Positions 37,019 through 46,704 of a DNA stretch of 64,000 bases are shown piece after piece. This DNA comes from Lachnospiraceae bacterium AC2031 (GTDB taxonomy: Bacteria; Bacillota; Clostridia; Lachnospirales; Lachnospiraceae). A model generated the notes under the pieces. The model made no database searches, was not told the DNA's origin, and was given only the letters and a program-made list of their open reading frames with translations. The position numbers and the translations under genes were made by a program. Numbering within the stretch: the stretch's first letter is position 1; each line of letters starts with the position of its first letter. The stretch spans positions 2,208,001 through 2,272,000 of the forward strand of contig JIAB01000001.1 of assembly GCA_000687975.1 (NCBI GenBank). Direction: 5' to 3'.

Positions 37019-37906
37019 ATGTCAATTTTTAAGGGATCAGGAGTAGCATTAGTAACACCATTTAAGGAAAGTGGTGCAGTAGATTATGACCAGTTAAGAA
37101 AGCTTACAGATTATCATGTTGATCATAAGACAGATGCAATCATCGTATGTGGAACATCAGGTGAGTCAGCAACTATGACAGTTGAGGAGCATCTTGAGTG
37201 TATCGCAGTTGTAGCAGAGCAGGCTAACGGACGCATTCCTGTAATCGCAGGAACAGGTTCTAACGATACAGCTACAGCTATTGAGCTTTCAGTAGAAGCT
37301 GAGAAGTGCGGCGTTGACGGACTTCTTATGGTTACACCTTACTACAACAAGTGTACACAAAACGGTCTTGTTCAGCACTATGCAAAGGTTTCAGAGGCTG
37401 TTAAGACACCTATTATCGTATATAACGTTCCAAGTAGAACAGGCTGCAACATCCTTCCAGCTACAGCTGTAAAGATGGCTAAGGAGATTGAAAATGTAGT
37501 TGCTATTAAGGAAGCATCAGGCAACATATCACAGGTTGCAGAGCTCGCACACCTTGCTAACGGTTGCATTGACATTTATTCTGGAAACGATGATCAGATT
37601 CTTCCACTTCTTTCACTTGGTGGAATCGGTGTTATTTCTGTAACAGCTAATATCATCCCAGATGATACTCATGATCTTTGCCAGAAGTTCTTTGATGGCG
37701 ACATCAAGGGTTCTATGGATCTTCAGCTTAAGGCTATCGATCTTTGCAAGGCTCTCTTCTGCGAGGTTAATCCTATACCTGTAAAGAAGGCTACTCAGCT
37801 TATGGGAATGACTAACGGAGTTGTTCGTCTTCCGCTTACTGAGATGGAGCCTGAGAACGCAGCTAAGCTCGAGAAGGCTATGCGCGAGTACGGCATCGAG
37901 TTCTAA
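37019..37906 (+). CDS. dapA: 4-hydroxy-tetrahydrodipicolinate synthase
   Basis: Condenses pyruvate with aspartate semialdehyde, the branch-point step to diaminopimelate and lysine. The 295 residues form the (beta/alpha)8 barrel of the family: GTSGESATMTVEEH, the tyrosine of IVYNVPSRTG (Tyr135) and the Schiff-base lysine in VAIKEASG (Lys164). AAGGAGG precedes ATG 37019. dapB follows after 35 bases and both are under the lysine riboswitch, so the pair supplies cell-wall diaminopimelate as well as lysine. Confidence 0.97.
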   Translation: MSIFKGSGVALVTPFKESGAVDYDQLRKLTDYHVDHKTDAIIVCGTSGESATMTVEEHLECIAVVAEQANGRIPVIAGTGSNDTATAIELSVEAEKCGVDGLLMVTPYYNKCTQNGLVQHYAKVSEAVKTPIIVYNVPSRTGCNILPATAVKMAKEIENVVAIKEASGNISQVAELAHLANGCIDIYSGNDDQILPLLSLGGIGVISVTANIIPDDTHDLCQKFFDGDIKGSMDLQLKAIDLCKALFCEVNPIPVKKATQLMGMTNGVVRLPLTEMEPENAAKLEKAMREYGIEF

Positions 37907-37941
37907 TTAAGACCGGTTGACTAGGTTAGAAAGGAAAAGAC

Positions 37942-38718
37942 ATGACTAAGATAATAATGAGTGGTTGCAGCGGACGTATGGGTCGCGTGATCAGTGATAT
38001 AGTAAAAGAAGATGTGGATGCTGAGATCGTTGCGGGCGTTGATGTTTTCGACGATGGAACTCTTGGATATCCTGTATATAAGAGTATTTCTGAGGTGAAT
38101 GTTAAGGCCGATGCGATAATCGACTTCTCATCACCAAAGGTTCTTGAGGGGCTTTTAAAATATGCTGAGGAGACTAACACTCCTGTGGTTCTTTGCACAA
38201 CTGGCTTTAGTCCAGAGCAGCTGGAAAATATCCAGGAAGCAAGCAAGAAGGTGGCAATTCTTAAGTCTGCTAACATGAGCCTTGGTATCAATACAATCAT
38301 TAAGATGCTGAAGACAGCAACATCAGTGTTCTGTCCAAATGGATTCGATGTAGAAATTGTTGAGCAGCATCATCACAATAAACTGGACGCACCATCTGGT
38401 ACAGCACTTGCACTTGCAGATGCAATCAATGATGCAGCTGGCGGATGCTTTGATTATGTTTATGACAGAAGCGACCGCAGAGAGAAGAGAGGAACTAAGG
38501 AACTTGGAATCTCTGCAGTACGTGGTGGTTCAATTCCTGGAACACACGATGTAATCTTTGCTGGACAGGATGAGGTTATTGAGCTTCGTCATATTGCATA
38601 TTCACGTAGCATTTTCGGAAATGGTGCTGTCAGCGCCGCTAAGTTCCTTGCTGGAAAGCCAGCTGGAATGTATGACATGTCTAATGTTATTGAAGCTACC
38701 CTGACCAAAATCAGCTAA
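37942..38718 (+). CDS. dapB: 4-hydroxy-tetrahydrodipicolinate reductase
   Basis: Second enzyme of the branch, reducing the DapA product with NAD(P)H. The 258 residues begin with the Rossmann motif SGCSGRMG and contain the catalytic segment EQHHHNKLDAPSGTA (about 138-152) and RGGSIPGTH. AAAGGA precedes ATG 37942. A perfect hairpin with 11-base arms overlaps the stop codon (38706-38728), but without a T-run, so read-through into the downstream genes is possible. Confidence 0.96.
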   Translation: MTKIIMSGCSGRMGRVISDIVKEDVDAEIVAGVDVFDDGTLGYPVYKSISEVNVKADAIIDFSSPKVLEGLLKYAEETNTPVVLCTTGFSPEQLENIQEASKKVAILKSANMSLGINTIIKMLKTATSVFCPNGFDVEIVEQHHHNKLDAPSGTALALADAINDAAGGCFDYVYDRSDRREKRGTKELGISAVRGGSIPGTHDVIFAGQDEVIELRHIAYSRSIFGNGAVSAAKFLAGKPAGMYDMSNVIEATLTKIS

Positions 38719-38728
38719 GCTGATTTTG
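38706..38728. repeat. Stop-codon hairpin behind dapB
   Basis: CAAAATCAGCT (38706-38716) and AGCTGATTTTG (38718-38728) pair perfectly around one base; the TAA of dapB lies in the centre. It resembles the other operon-internal hairpins at 49780 and 49001 in position but not in sequence. Confidence 0.7.
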
Positions 38729-38765
38729 TGGAGCGAAGCGTAAAACTAGAAAGTCGAGAACAGAT

Positions 38766-39101
38766 ATGACAGAAGAACAGATTCTTTGTAGTGCTTCTAA
38801 GTACACTCAGAAGTTCTACTTCAATCCTAAATATGCAAACCTTCCAAAGAAGATTCAGGACGAGCTCCGTATCGCTCTTGTGATCTTTACTGAGGAGATT
38901 GGCGGCGAGATCTTCCTTTATTTTGATGATGAAGGCGGTCTTTCCATCGCAACTGATTTCAAGGAAGATGATCTTCTTTATGATGAGATTGGAAGCGGCC
39001 TTAAGGTTAATCAGCTGAGGATGGAGAAGAGAGAGCTTTTCGAGCAGCTGGAAGAGTACTATGAGTTACTGATAATGATGAAACCTGGTGGAGAAGTATA
39101 G
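38766..39101 (+). CDS. Small conserved protein of unknown function (DUF6145-like)
   Basis: A 111-residue soluble protein, acidic, predicted alpha/beta, starting MTEEQILCSASKYTQKFYF and containing FTEEIGGEIFLYFDDEGGLSI. I recall such a protein (DUF6145) next to coaX in Lachnospiraceae genomes; the identification is from memory. It lies 47 bases after dapB and 25 before coaX with the same direction, so it belongs to the same operon. It has no visible catalytic motif. Confidence 0.75.
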   Translation: MTEEQILCSASKYTQKFYFNPKYANLPKKIQDELRIALVIFTEEIGGEIFLYFDDEGGLSIATDFKEDDLLYDEIGSGLKVNQLRMEKRELFEQLEEYYELLIMMKPGGEV

Positions 39102-39126
39102 TATTATCTTTATGTGAGGAATAGAT

Positions 39127-39891
39127 ATGTTATTCGCAATTGATGTTGGAAATACAAATATTACAGTAGGTCTTTTCGATAAGGATGTGCTTGTAAAGCA
39201 GTTCCGTATGATCACAAAGACTTCCCGTACCTCAGATGAGTACGGTGTGTTCCTGAGACAGTGGTTACAGGTAAATGGAATCGAGGATGCAAAGATCAGT
39301 GCAGTTATCATTTCCTCGGTTGTTCCTAATATCATGCATTCACTGACCAGTGGAATCATTAAGTATTTTGGGTGTGAGCCACTTATCGTTGCACCTGGAA
39401 TCAAGTCTGGAATCAGACTTGCTATCCCAAATCCAAAGGAGCTTGGTGCAGACAGACTTGTAGATGCAGTAGCAGCTTATGAGATGTATGGCGGACCAGT
39501 TATCGTAGTGGATTTCGGAACAGCGACTACTCACGATCTTGTACTGGCAGATGGCACATTTGCCGCTGGTGTAACTTCGCCTGGTATCAGACTTGCGGCC
39601 AACGCACTCTGGACAGGTACTGCAAAGCTGCCTGAGGTTGCTATTCAGAAGGTGGATACAGTCCTGGGTAAGGATACAGTTTCCAGCATGCAGGCCGGTA
39701 TCTACTACGGTTACATCGGTCAGACCGAGTATATAATCAAGGCAATGAAGAAGGAGTCAGGTCTTTCAGACATAAAGGTTGTTGCAACTGGCGGTCTAGG
39801 CAAAATGATATCTGAAGCAACGGACGCTATCGATGTATACGATCCAGAACTTACACTTCATGGCCTCCGTATAATCTACGACAAACAGTAA
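39127..39891 (+). CDS. coaX: Type III pantothenate kinase
   Basis: Phosphorylates pantothenate, the first step of coenzyme A synthesis. The 254 residues show the ASKHA-fold motifs of Coa[16 protein letters not shown] (phosphate 1), [22 protein letters not shown] and DFGTATTHD (the family more often has TATTFD). GAGGAA precedes ATG 39127. dusB follows after one base, so the two are translationally coupled. Confidence 0.95.
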   Translation: MLFAIDVGNTNITVGLFDKDVLVKQFRMITKTSRTSDEYGVFLRQWLQVNGIEDAKISAVIISSVVPNIMHSLTSGIIKYFGCEPLIVAPGIKSGIRLAIPNPKELGADRLVDAVAAYEMYGGPVIVVDFGTATTHDLVLADGTFAAGVTSPGIRLAANALWTGTAKLPEVAIQKVDTVLGKDTVSSMQAGIYYGYIGQTEYIIKAMKKESGLSDIKVVATGGLGKMISEATDAIDVYDPELTLHGLRIIYDKQ

Positions 39892-39892
39892 T

Positions 39893-40879
39893 ATGAATAA
39901 AGCGATGTTCGAAAATAAAATATTTTTAGGACCAATGGCAGGCGTAACAGACCTGCCTTTTCGCATTCTGTGCAAAGAGCAGGGCGCAGATGTAATGGTT
40001 ACAGAAATGGTATCAGCCAAGGGACTTTATTATGGCAGCCCTAAGACCGATATTCTTCTTGCAACCAACGACTTTGAACGTCCTGTAGGAATCCAGCTTT
40101 TCGGCAGTGATCCGGAAATTATGGCTGGTGAAGCTGCGAAGCTGCTTAAGTGTGATGATGGGGAATCACATTTGGCGAGGTCTCGGTACGATTTCATAGA
40201 TATAAATATGGGATGTCCGGTTCCAAAGATTGTAAATAACGGCGAGGGTTCGGCGCTGATGAAGAAGCCTGAATTGGTGGAACAGATCGTCAGGGCGATT
40301 GTGAATGCAGTGGAAGTACCGGTTACAGTAAAGATCAGGGCTGGATTCACGGCTGATACGAAAAATGCACCGGATGTGGCAGAGGCTGCCGAAAGAGGAG
40401 GCGCCGCAGCGGTAGCAGTTCATGCAAGAACCAGAGAACAGTACTATTCAGGAAAAGCAGACTGGTCCATAATAAAAGAAGTTAAGGAAAGAGTTTCTAT
40501 TCCTGTAATAGGAAACGGAGATATATGCACCGCTGAGGATGTACTCCGAATGAAGGAGGAGACAGGATGCGACTCCTTTATGGTTGCAAGAGCCGCTAAG
40601 GGAAATCCTTGGGTGTTCCGTGAAATCAAGACTGGTCTTGAGAAGGGGATGGATGCAGTTCCGCCTAGACCAGAGCTGGATGAGATAAGGGATATGATGC
40701 TTAGACATATTAATCTCATGCTTCAGGAAAAGGGCGAATATATTGGTGTCAGAGAGATGCGAAAGCATATTGCGTGGTACACTGAAGGCATTTATAATAG
40801 TGCAAAGCTTAGAAAACGAGTGTGTGAGATTGAGAGTGCTGAAGAACTTATCACACTCATAAAACATCTTGGGGAATAA
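39893..40879 (+). CDS. dusB: tRNA-dihydrouridine synthase
   Basis: An FMN-dependent enzyme reducing uridines in the tRNA D-loop. The 328 residues contain the TIM-barrel FMN motif [14 protein letters not shown], the catalytic Cys in [21 protein letters not shown] (about 100-120), [16 protein letters not shown] and PVIGNGDI. Start ATG 39893 overlaps the coaX end region. It closes the operon; a gap with weak inverted repeats (CAAAGTG/CACTTTG at 40897-40916) follows. Confidence 0.94.
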   Translation: MNKAMFENKIFLGPMAGVTDLPFRILCKEQGADVMVTEMVSAKGLYYGSPKTDILLATNDFERPVGIQLFGSDPEIMAGEAAKLLKCDDGESHLARSRYDFIDINMGCPVPKIVNNGEGSALMKKPELVEQIVRAIVNAVEVPVTVKIRAGFTADTKNAPDVAEAAERGGAAAVAVHARTREQYYSGKADWSIIKEVKERVSIPVIGNGDICTAEDVLRMKEETGCDSFMVARAAKGNPWVFREIKTGLEKGMDAVPPRPELDEIRDMMLRHINLMLQEKGEYIGVREMRKHIAWYTEGIYNSAKLRKRVCEIESAEELITLIKHLGE

Positions 40880-40948
40880 TGGGTCTCAAGAACACAAAGT
40901 GCGCAACACTTTGCCGCAAAAAAAACACTAAAGTAACATATAGTAATA

Positions 40949-40968
40949 ATGAGTCAAAAGGGCTCATT
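40949..40968. repeat. ATGAGTCA-type intergenic palindrome, copy 2 (short)
   Basis: ATGAGTCA at 40949 faces GCTCAT (40963-40968) around a short loop. It is the weakest member of the family and lies just before the protease start codon. Its ATG is in frame with the protease gene, which makes an over-long start call likely. Confidence 0.5.
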
Positions 40969-40984
40969 TATGAAGGGTAATGGT

Positions 40985-43900
40985 ATGAAGGAAAATAGAA
41001 GTAAAAAAAGTATAGTGATAGTTATTATCGCAGTCGCTGCGCTTCTTCTTTTGATGGGCACAGCGATTCTTATCGTTCTGAAAAAGAAGGGCACTGATAA
41101 CACAAATTCTTCTCAGTACTCCAGTGAGGAGGATGCAGCGACTCCAGGAGATGGCTCCAGAGGTGATACGACTCTGGATAATACTAATGCGGACAGCTTA
41201 TTCTCTGGAGGAAATGTTACGCCTATTCAGATTCAGAAGAACGATAGTCTTAAAAACGTGGCTTCAGAGAATACGGTAATGATCTATATGATAGGTTCAA
41301 ACCTTGAGAGTGAAGCTGGTGCAGCATCTATGGATCTTTCTGAGATGATCGGAAGCGGCGTTGATACAAGCAAGACAAATATCGTTATCTTTACTGGTGG
41401 TGCCAGTCAGTGGAAGTTTGATGTGTCCAGTGACAAAAACTATGTTGTAAGAGTTGAGGGCAGCAAGGGATATTACCTTGATGGCGAGACTGAAGATATA
41501 AACAACATGGGTGACCCAGGTACACTTCTTGGCTTCCTGAATTTCTGTACGAAGAATTACAAGGCTGACCATTATTCCCTTATTTTCTGGGATCACGGTT
41601 CTGGTCCTGTTTACGGTTATGGACTGGATGAGCTTCATAAAAATGATACTATGACCTACGCAGAGCTTGCAGCAGCTATGTCAGCATCTGACTTTAATAA
41701 GAAGAACAAGCTTGATTTCGTAGGTTTCGATGCATGCCTTATGGCATCAGTAGAGTATGCAACCCTGTTTTCAGATTATGCTAAATACATGGTTGCTTCA
41801 CAGGAAGTTGAGCCTGGAATGGGCTGGAACTACAGCTTCCTGAGTACCTATAACACAACCAGCGATCCAAAGGCAGTTGCCGGTAACGCTATTGACACCT
41901 TCACATCTTTCTACGATCAGTATGCAAGCATGATGAAGAACCCAATGTACACATTGTCATGCATGGACCTTTCTAAAGTTGATGAAGTGGATGAGGCGCT
42001 AAATGATATCTTCGGCGACATGTACGAAGGACTGGGAAGCGGCGACTACAGTGAGATTGTTCAGGCGAGAGATGGTACTATCAACTGCGGTTCTGCAGCC
42101 TACGGTTCTAAGAGCGACGCTATCGATCAGATCGATATCGGCTCCATCGCAACTGAGTTTAACGGAATGTATTCATCATCTGCCGAGAAGCTTGACGCTG
42201 CTGTGGACGAATTCGTAATCAAGCAGGGTTCAAACATAGACGGTACAAGTGGTATCTCAATCTATTTCCCATATGATAGTCAGATGTTCTATCAGTATTA
42301 CGGTGCAAATGTTATCGATACTATCTCAGTTGCCGAAAACTACACAACTTTCGTGAAAGCATTTGCTACTGCCTGGGAAAGTGGCGGTGAGGATATTGCT
42401 TCCTTCTATACAGAACTGGAGCAGTCGACAGAAGCAACTTCAGAGGAGCCAGCAACAGAGGCGCCTACAGAAGCAAATACAGAGGCTACAACAGAAGCTA
42501 CAACAGAGGCTACAACAGAAGCTACAACAGAAGCAAGCACAGAGGCCACAACAGAGGCCACAACAGAGGCTACAACAGAAGCTAGTACTGAGGCAAATAC
42601 AGAGACGCCTTCAGAAGAAAACACGGAAACTCCTACTGCACCAGCGGCAGGTGAGGGTGATCTGTATATTTATTCTGAGAATTCACTTAGTGTAAAGCTT
42701 TCAAAAGAGCAGATGCTTCATATGGTATCCGCATCTTATTCAATATTCTACAAGAATGAAACATCAAGTTTTGATAACGCATATGTACCAGTACTTACGG
42801 ATGTAGAAATAAAACCAGACAGTGACGGAACTCTCAAGGTTCCTTATGATCCAGAGGTATTTGTTGCAGATGCTTATGGTGAAGAAATAATCTGGCCTTT
42901 CAAACAGGTGGATGTTAACTTTGGTGGTGTAGATGTTTATCGTTCAAATGGACAGTACCTTATAAGCTCCATCATCGATTTTCCTAGCACATCTCTTGAG
43001 TCAGTTGTTTGTAACGTGGCTGTTAAGGACGGACATGAGCCAGAGATTCTTAGCTTCGATACAGTTTCTGATAATGATATCGTAGGTAAGAATGATATTA
43101 GCCCAGAGGGCTGGGGTTATATGGCATACTATGCACCAACCTATCTTCCTGTTACAAATGCAGAGGGAAATATGCTTCCATATACAGAGTGGGACCGCGA
43201 TGGTACATTTTATATGAGCTACACAGCGCTCGGCGATAACTTCTGTTTCAAACAGAAGCATCTGTCTGAGATGGATGAACAGTTTATTTGTCAGATTATT
43301 ATCAAGGATGTAAAGGGTAACAAATACGCTACCGACATCGTTGATTTCACTAGAAATCCTAGAACTAAGACAACTATCACAACTGAGAAGGGAAGCATTG
43401 AAGCATCTGTATATAGTGACCATGCAAGACTCAATTCATACGAAGGATCAGATACAGAGCTGGAGCTTCCAGCAACTATTTTAGATAAAACAGTTACAGA
43501 TATCGATGAGAACTGTTTCAAAAATACTGAACTAAAGAGTGTTATTATTCCTGAAGGAGTAGAGACAATACATGGAGATGCTTTTGCACAGACTCATCTG
43601 ACGGAGGTAAATCTTCCTTCAACTGTTAAGAGAATCGGCGAGGGTGCATTTAGTTATATAGATGAGCTGACCACCGTAACACTACCGGAAGGACTTCAGA
43701 ATCTGGATAACTTCGCATTCTTCAGTTCGAAAAATGTTACAGATATAACTGTTCCTACATCCATTACTTATTATGGTTGTGACGCACTGCCATGTTCGGC
43801 AAATGTTACATTTGAAGGAAATGAAAGCTACATACTTAAGGACGGTGCTATGTATACTGCTGATGGCAAGACACTTATTGAGTGCCTCAGCCATGAAGAG

Positions 43901-45145
43901 AGCTTTGTAATCCCTGAGGGGACTGAGGTGGTTGGAGCTCAGGCATTTAGAGAGAATCCATACATCAAGTCAGTTACCTTCCCAGAAGGTCTTCGAATGA
44001 TTGATGATGGTGCATTCTACGGCGCTACTGATTTTATAAGTGGTGAGTTCTCACTGCCTTCTTCGTTAGAAGATATTGGCGACTTTGCATTTGGCGCTTT
44101 CGTTATGGGAGATAAAACTCCAGTAGATAAGGTTATTATAGGACCAAATGTTAAGACTATCGGTAAGCAGGCTTTCGTGGGTCTTAAGGTTAAGGCCTTC
44201 GAGGTTGATGAGAATAATGAGACTTATGGATCCCTGGAGGGCTTCATTACTAATAAGTATGGCGACGGTCTGATTCTTGCACCTGCTGTAGATTCAAGTG
44301 AGCTGGTTATTCCAGATGGTATCGTCAGCGTTTATACAGATGACTTCCTGTCACTGAATAAGGATAGTGTTACAAAGCTAGTGCTTTCTGATTCAGTTAA
44401 GACTCTGAACGGTGAGTCACTCTATGGTGTTACTGATCTGACTATCGGAAAGTCACTTAAGAATATTGTATCTATTAATATGATGTTCAGTCTTGAGAAT
44501 ATTACGGTAAGTAAGGATAACAGATCCTTCCAGGTACATGACGATGTTCTTTACAGCTACGACCTGAAGGAACTGCTGGTTTATCCATCTAATAAGAAGG
44601 ATAAGAAGTTTGAGATTCCTGATGGAGTACAGACTCTTAGTGCTGGACTCTTTGAGGATAATGAACATCTTGAGGAGATTGTGATTCCTTCATCACTTAC
44701 AGATATCGGTGTTCGTGTAGGATCTACATCAGGAAATGCAATCAGCTGGGCACCATCACTTAAGAAGGTAAGTGTAAGTAAGAAGAACAAGAAGTATGCT
44801 TCTTATAAGGGCCTTCTTTACAATAAGGATGGAACGGAGCTTCTGGCTATTCCTCGTGCAAAGGATGGAAAGATTACAGTAGCTGAAACAACTACATCTA
44901 TTGAAGCTGGAGCAGCTATATACCTTGATAATGCAGATGAAATCTTCCTGCCGGATAGTCTTACTTCTATAAGAACTGGAAACTTCTACTCTACACATGC
45001 AAAGGTTCATATACCTGAAAGTGTAACATATATTTCATCCAGAACATTTATGGATGCTGGCAAGTCTACTATATGTGGTAAGAAGGGCTCAGAGGCAGAG
45101 AGAATTGCTAATGCTAAGGGCTTGAAGTTCGAAGAGGACAAGTAG
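40985..45145 (+). CDS. Membrane-anchored clostripain-family (C11) protease fused to BspA-type leucine-rich repeats
   Basis: A 1386-residue protein with an N-terminal membrane anchor (about residues 10-33, IVIVIIAVAALLLLMG). The start is ATG 40985 with AAGGG 8 bases upstream; ATGs at 40949 and 40970 are less likely. A C11 cysteine peptidase domain follows (about 80-480): MIYMIGSNLE, WDHGSG (His204) and DACLMA (Cys251) mark the dyad. A Thr/Glu/Ala linker (about 490-545, TEAT units) leads to about 250 residues of beta-rich sequence, then about 500 residues of LRR_5-type repeats (VIIPEGVETIHGDAFA, KLVLSDSVKTLNG). The protease is expected to cleave after Arg/Lys on the cell surface. Confidence 0.9.
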   Translation: MKENRSKKSIVIVIIAVAALLLLMGTAILIVLKKKGTDNTNSSQYSSEEDAATPGDGSRGDTTLDNTNADSLFSGGNVTPIQIQKNDSLKNVASENTVMIYMIGSNLESEAGAASMDLSEMIGSGVDTSKTNIVIFTGGASQWKFDVSSDKNYVVRVEGSKGYYLDGETEDINNMGDPGTLLGFLNFCTKNYKADHYSLIFWDHGSGPVYGYGLDELHKNDTMTYAELAAAMSASDFNKKNKLDFVGFDACLMASVEYATLFSDYAKYMVASQEVEPGMGWNYSFLSTYNTTSDPKAVAGNAIDTFTSFYDQYASMMKNPMYTLSCMDLSKVDEVDEALNDIFGDMYEGLGSGDYSEIVQARDGTINCGSAAYGSKSDAIDQIDIGSIATEFNGMYSSSAEKLDAAVDEFVIKQGSNIDGTSGISIYFPYDSQMFYQYYGANVIDTISVAENYTTFVKAFATAWESGGEDIASFYTELEQSTEATSEEPATEAPTEANTEATTEATTEATTEATTEASTEATTEATTEATTEASTEANTETPSEENTETPTAPAAGEGDLYIYSENSLSVKLSKEQMLHMVSASYSIFYKNETSSFDNAYVPVLTDVEIKPDSDGTLKVPYDPEVFVADAYGEEIIWPFKQVDVNFGGVDVYRSNGQYLISSIIDFPSTSLESVVCNVAVKDGHEPEILSFDTVSDNDIVGKNDISPEGWGYMAYYAPTYLPVTNAEGNMLPYTEWDRDGTFYMSYTALGDNFCFKQKHLSEMDEQFICQIIIKDVKGNKYATDIVDFTRNPRTKTTITTEKGSIEASVYSDHARLNSYEGSDTELELPATILDKTVTDIDENCFKNTELKSVIIPEGVETIHGDAFAQTHLTEVNLPSTVKRIGEGAFSYIDELTTVTLPEGLQNLDNFAFFSSKNVTDITVPTSITYYGCDALPCSANVTFEGNESYILKDGAMYTADGKTLIECLSHEESFVIPEGTEVVGAQAFRENPYIKSVTFPEGLRMIDDGAFYGATDFISGEFSLPSSLEDIGDFAFGAFVMGDKTPVDKVIIGPNVKTIGKQAFVGLKVKAFEVDENNETYGSLEGFITNKYGDGLILAPAVDSSELVIPDGIVSVYTDDFLSLNKDSVTKLVLSDSVKTLNGESLYGVTDLTIGKSLKNIVSINMMFSLENITVSKDNRSFQVHDDVLYSYDLKELLVYPSNKKDKKFEIPDGVQTLSAGLFEDNEHLEEIVIPSSLTDIGVRVGSTSGNAISWAPSLKKVSVSKKNKKYASYKGLLYNKDGTELLAIPRAKDGKITVAETTTSIEAGAAIYLDNADEIFLPDSLTSIRTGNFYSTHAKVHIPESVTYISSRTFMDAGKSTICGKKGSEAERIANAKGLKFEEDK
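42455..42609 (+). repeat. 12-bp tandem repeats coding TEAT/TEAS/TEAN linker
   Basis: About a dozen 12-base units (ACAGARGCNACA-like) encode a Thr-Glu-Ala-x linker between the protease and the C-terminal region. The long open frame on the opposite strand here is a shadow of this repeat. Confidence 0.9.
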
Positions 45146-45160
45146 TCACAAAAAGTTCAG

Positions 45161-45189
45161 TTGACCGTTTTATATAGCAGTGTTATATT
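45161..45189 (+). promoter_or_regulatory. Promoter overlapping a terminator hairpin
   Basis: TTGACC (45161-45166), 17 bases, TATATT (45184-45189). It lies inside the terminator hairpin of the preceding gene; the next promoter at 46614 has the same TTGACC hexamer. Confidence 0.65.
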
Positions 45190-45217
45190 TCTATGATGTA
45201 TAACACTGCTATTTTTT
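45174..45217 (+). terminator. Rho-independent terminator behind the protease gene
   Basis: ATAGCAGTGTTATA (45174-45187) pairs with TATAACACTGCTAT (45199-45212), followed by six T. Its left arm contains the -10 region of the downstream promoter. Confidence 0.85.
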
Positions 45218-45261
45218 AGTGTTTATAGAGAGAAATATTATGCATAAGATGGAGATGTGTT

Positions 45262-46578
45262 TTGAAGGACTTTAAGAAATTTATAACTGAAAATTATAAG
45301 ACCATCGGTTCGGTTGTGGTAGTTGCTGCCATGTTAATTGCCTGTATTGCGACAATAATTCAGAAGAGGTCGGCCAATACTGAGGTTATGGCAAAGATGA
45401 TTTCTATAACCCCACTTTACGAAAACAGTATTAATGAGCCAGCTTTCAATAGAATGTCATATTACGCTTCTGGTATATCCGGTGCTGATGAAACTCAGGT
45501 TGGAATCAGAGATGAGGTTGGTGCATATAGTGACGCTAAGGAACTGACTGATGAACAGGCAAAGAACAAGTTTGCGTTGGAGTCCCTTCTTGCAAGTAAC
45601 ACAAGAGATGACACGGCGGCATCTGAGGCAAGACGCCGTAGGTCCCAATATACTTTGAATAATACAACTAATGTAGGTAGTGGCGTAACTGTAACTATAT
45701 CCAACAATTCAAGCGGTTCAACAGGTGGAACAGCACAGTATGCAAACAATTCTGATGGAACATACCTTGGTCAGTTCCTCCTGACAGGATATTGTCCATG
45801 TGTTATCTGCTGTGGAAAGACAGATAAAGTCACAGCTAGTGGAGCGATAGCAACATCTAATCACACCATAGCTGCGGATAGCAGATATTCCTTCGGTACA
45901 AAGATGATCATCTTGGGTCAGGTTTATACCGTAGAGGACCGAGGTGGTGCTATTCAGGGTAACCACATCGATGTGTACTTCGATACACATGCGGAAGCAC
46001 TTCAATTTGGTAAGAAATACGCTGATGTATATTTATATACTGGAAGTGATACTTCGTCGAGTTCATCGACCTCAAGCGCTTCAAGCTCAAGTGATTCTTC
46101 CAGTGATTCTTCAAGCGAGTCTAGCAGTAGTTCTATAACCGTAATCGGTGATTCTTTTGCGGCTGGAGCATCAAGTTCTATTTCAGGAGCGTCCGTTGAT
46201 GCTCAGGCAGGTCGTTCAGCTTCTGATGTTCTTGGAATTGTTAATTCCTTGAAGGTTTCAGGAACTCTTGGTGATAAAGTAGTTATAGCGCTGGGAGCGC
46301 TGGAATCTCTATCGTCATCAGAAGGCCAGAACTTAATTGATTGTATAGGTACTAGCAGGAAGATCTACTGGGTTAATTCATATGCGCCAGGAATTTCTGG
46401 GTATGAGGAGGTTAATGCGACTATCTCGTCTCTAGCTTCGTCTAACAGTAATGTGACTTTGATCGACTGGTGCAGTGTAGGTCAGGCACATTCGGAATAT
46501 TTTTCTTCTGATGGTACTAGTCTGACTGGTGAAGGATCCAGTGCCTTTGCCGATACCATGGCGAGTGCCGTTAAATAA
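45262..46578 (+). CDS. Exported 3D-domain protein with C-terminal SGNH-like domain
   Basis: A 438-residue protein with an N-terminal membrane helix (about 14-33, SVVVVAAMLIACIATII). The start is the TTG at 45262 with GGAG 7 bases upstream. After a region of about 120 residues comes a 3D domain (about 170-260): LTGYCPCVICCGKTD, and the three conserved Asp in VEDRGG, HIDVYFD. 3D domains act in lytic transglycosylases and Rpf-like wall enzymes. A Ser-rich linker (about 262-292) leads to a 145-residue domain starting ITVIGDSFAAGAS, which fits the GDS motif of SGNH hydrolases and of modules in surface-polymer acyltransferases. The usual catalytic HisAsp block is not clearly present, so activity is uncertain. 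Confidence 0.78.
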   Translation: MKDFKKFITENYKTIGSVVVVAAMLIACIATIIQKRSANTEVMAKMISITPLYENSINEPAFNRMSYYASGISGADETQVGIRDEVGAYSDAKELTDEQAKNKFALESLLASNTRDDTAASEARRRRSQYTLNNTTNVGSGVTVTISNNSSGSTGGTAQYANNSDGTYLGQFLLTGYCPCVICCGKTDKVTASGAIATSNHTIAADSRYSFGTKMIILGQVYTVEDRGGAIQGNHIDVYFDTHAEALQFGKKYADVYLYTGSDTSSSSSTSSASSSSDSSSDSSSESSSSSITVIGDSFAAGASSSISGASVDAQAGRSASDVLGIVNSLKVSGTLGDKVVIALGALESLSSSEGQNLIDCIGTSRKIYWVNSYAPGISGYEEVNATISSLASSNSNVTLIDWCSVGQAHSEYFSSDGTSLTGEGSSAFADTMASAVK

Positions 46579-46613
46579 CGAGTTTTAGGACAAAAGTTTA
46601 GGCACTTTGTCAG

Positions 46614-46642
46614 TTGACCTGCGGTGGTACTAGTGTTATAGT
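46614..46642 (+). promoter_or_regulatory. Promoter of thrC
   Basis: TTGACC (46614-46619), 17 bases, TATAGT (46637-46642). It gives a leader of about 55 bases; no T-box motif is seen. Confidence 0.7.
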
Positions 46643-46704
46643 GTCCATTGTCACTTCGGGTAGTGTTCTGAAGTGGGTATATTTTATAGAAAGTGAGAAT
46701 TAAA

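Noticed and set aside
42406-42624. Reverse-strand open frame of Val/Ala/Ser repeats
   Set aside because: Shadow of the TEAT tandem repeats in the protease gene.
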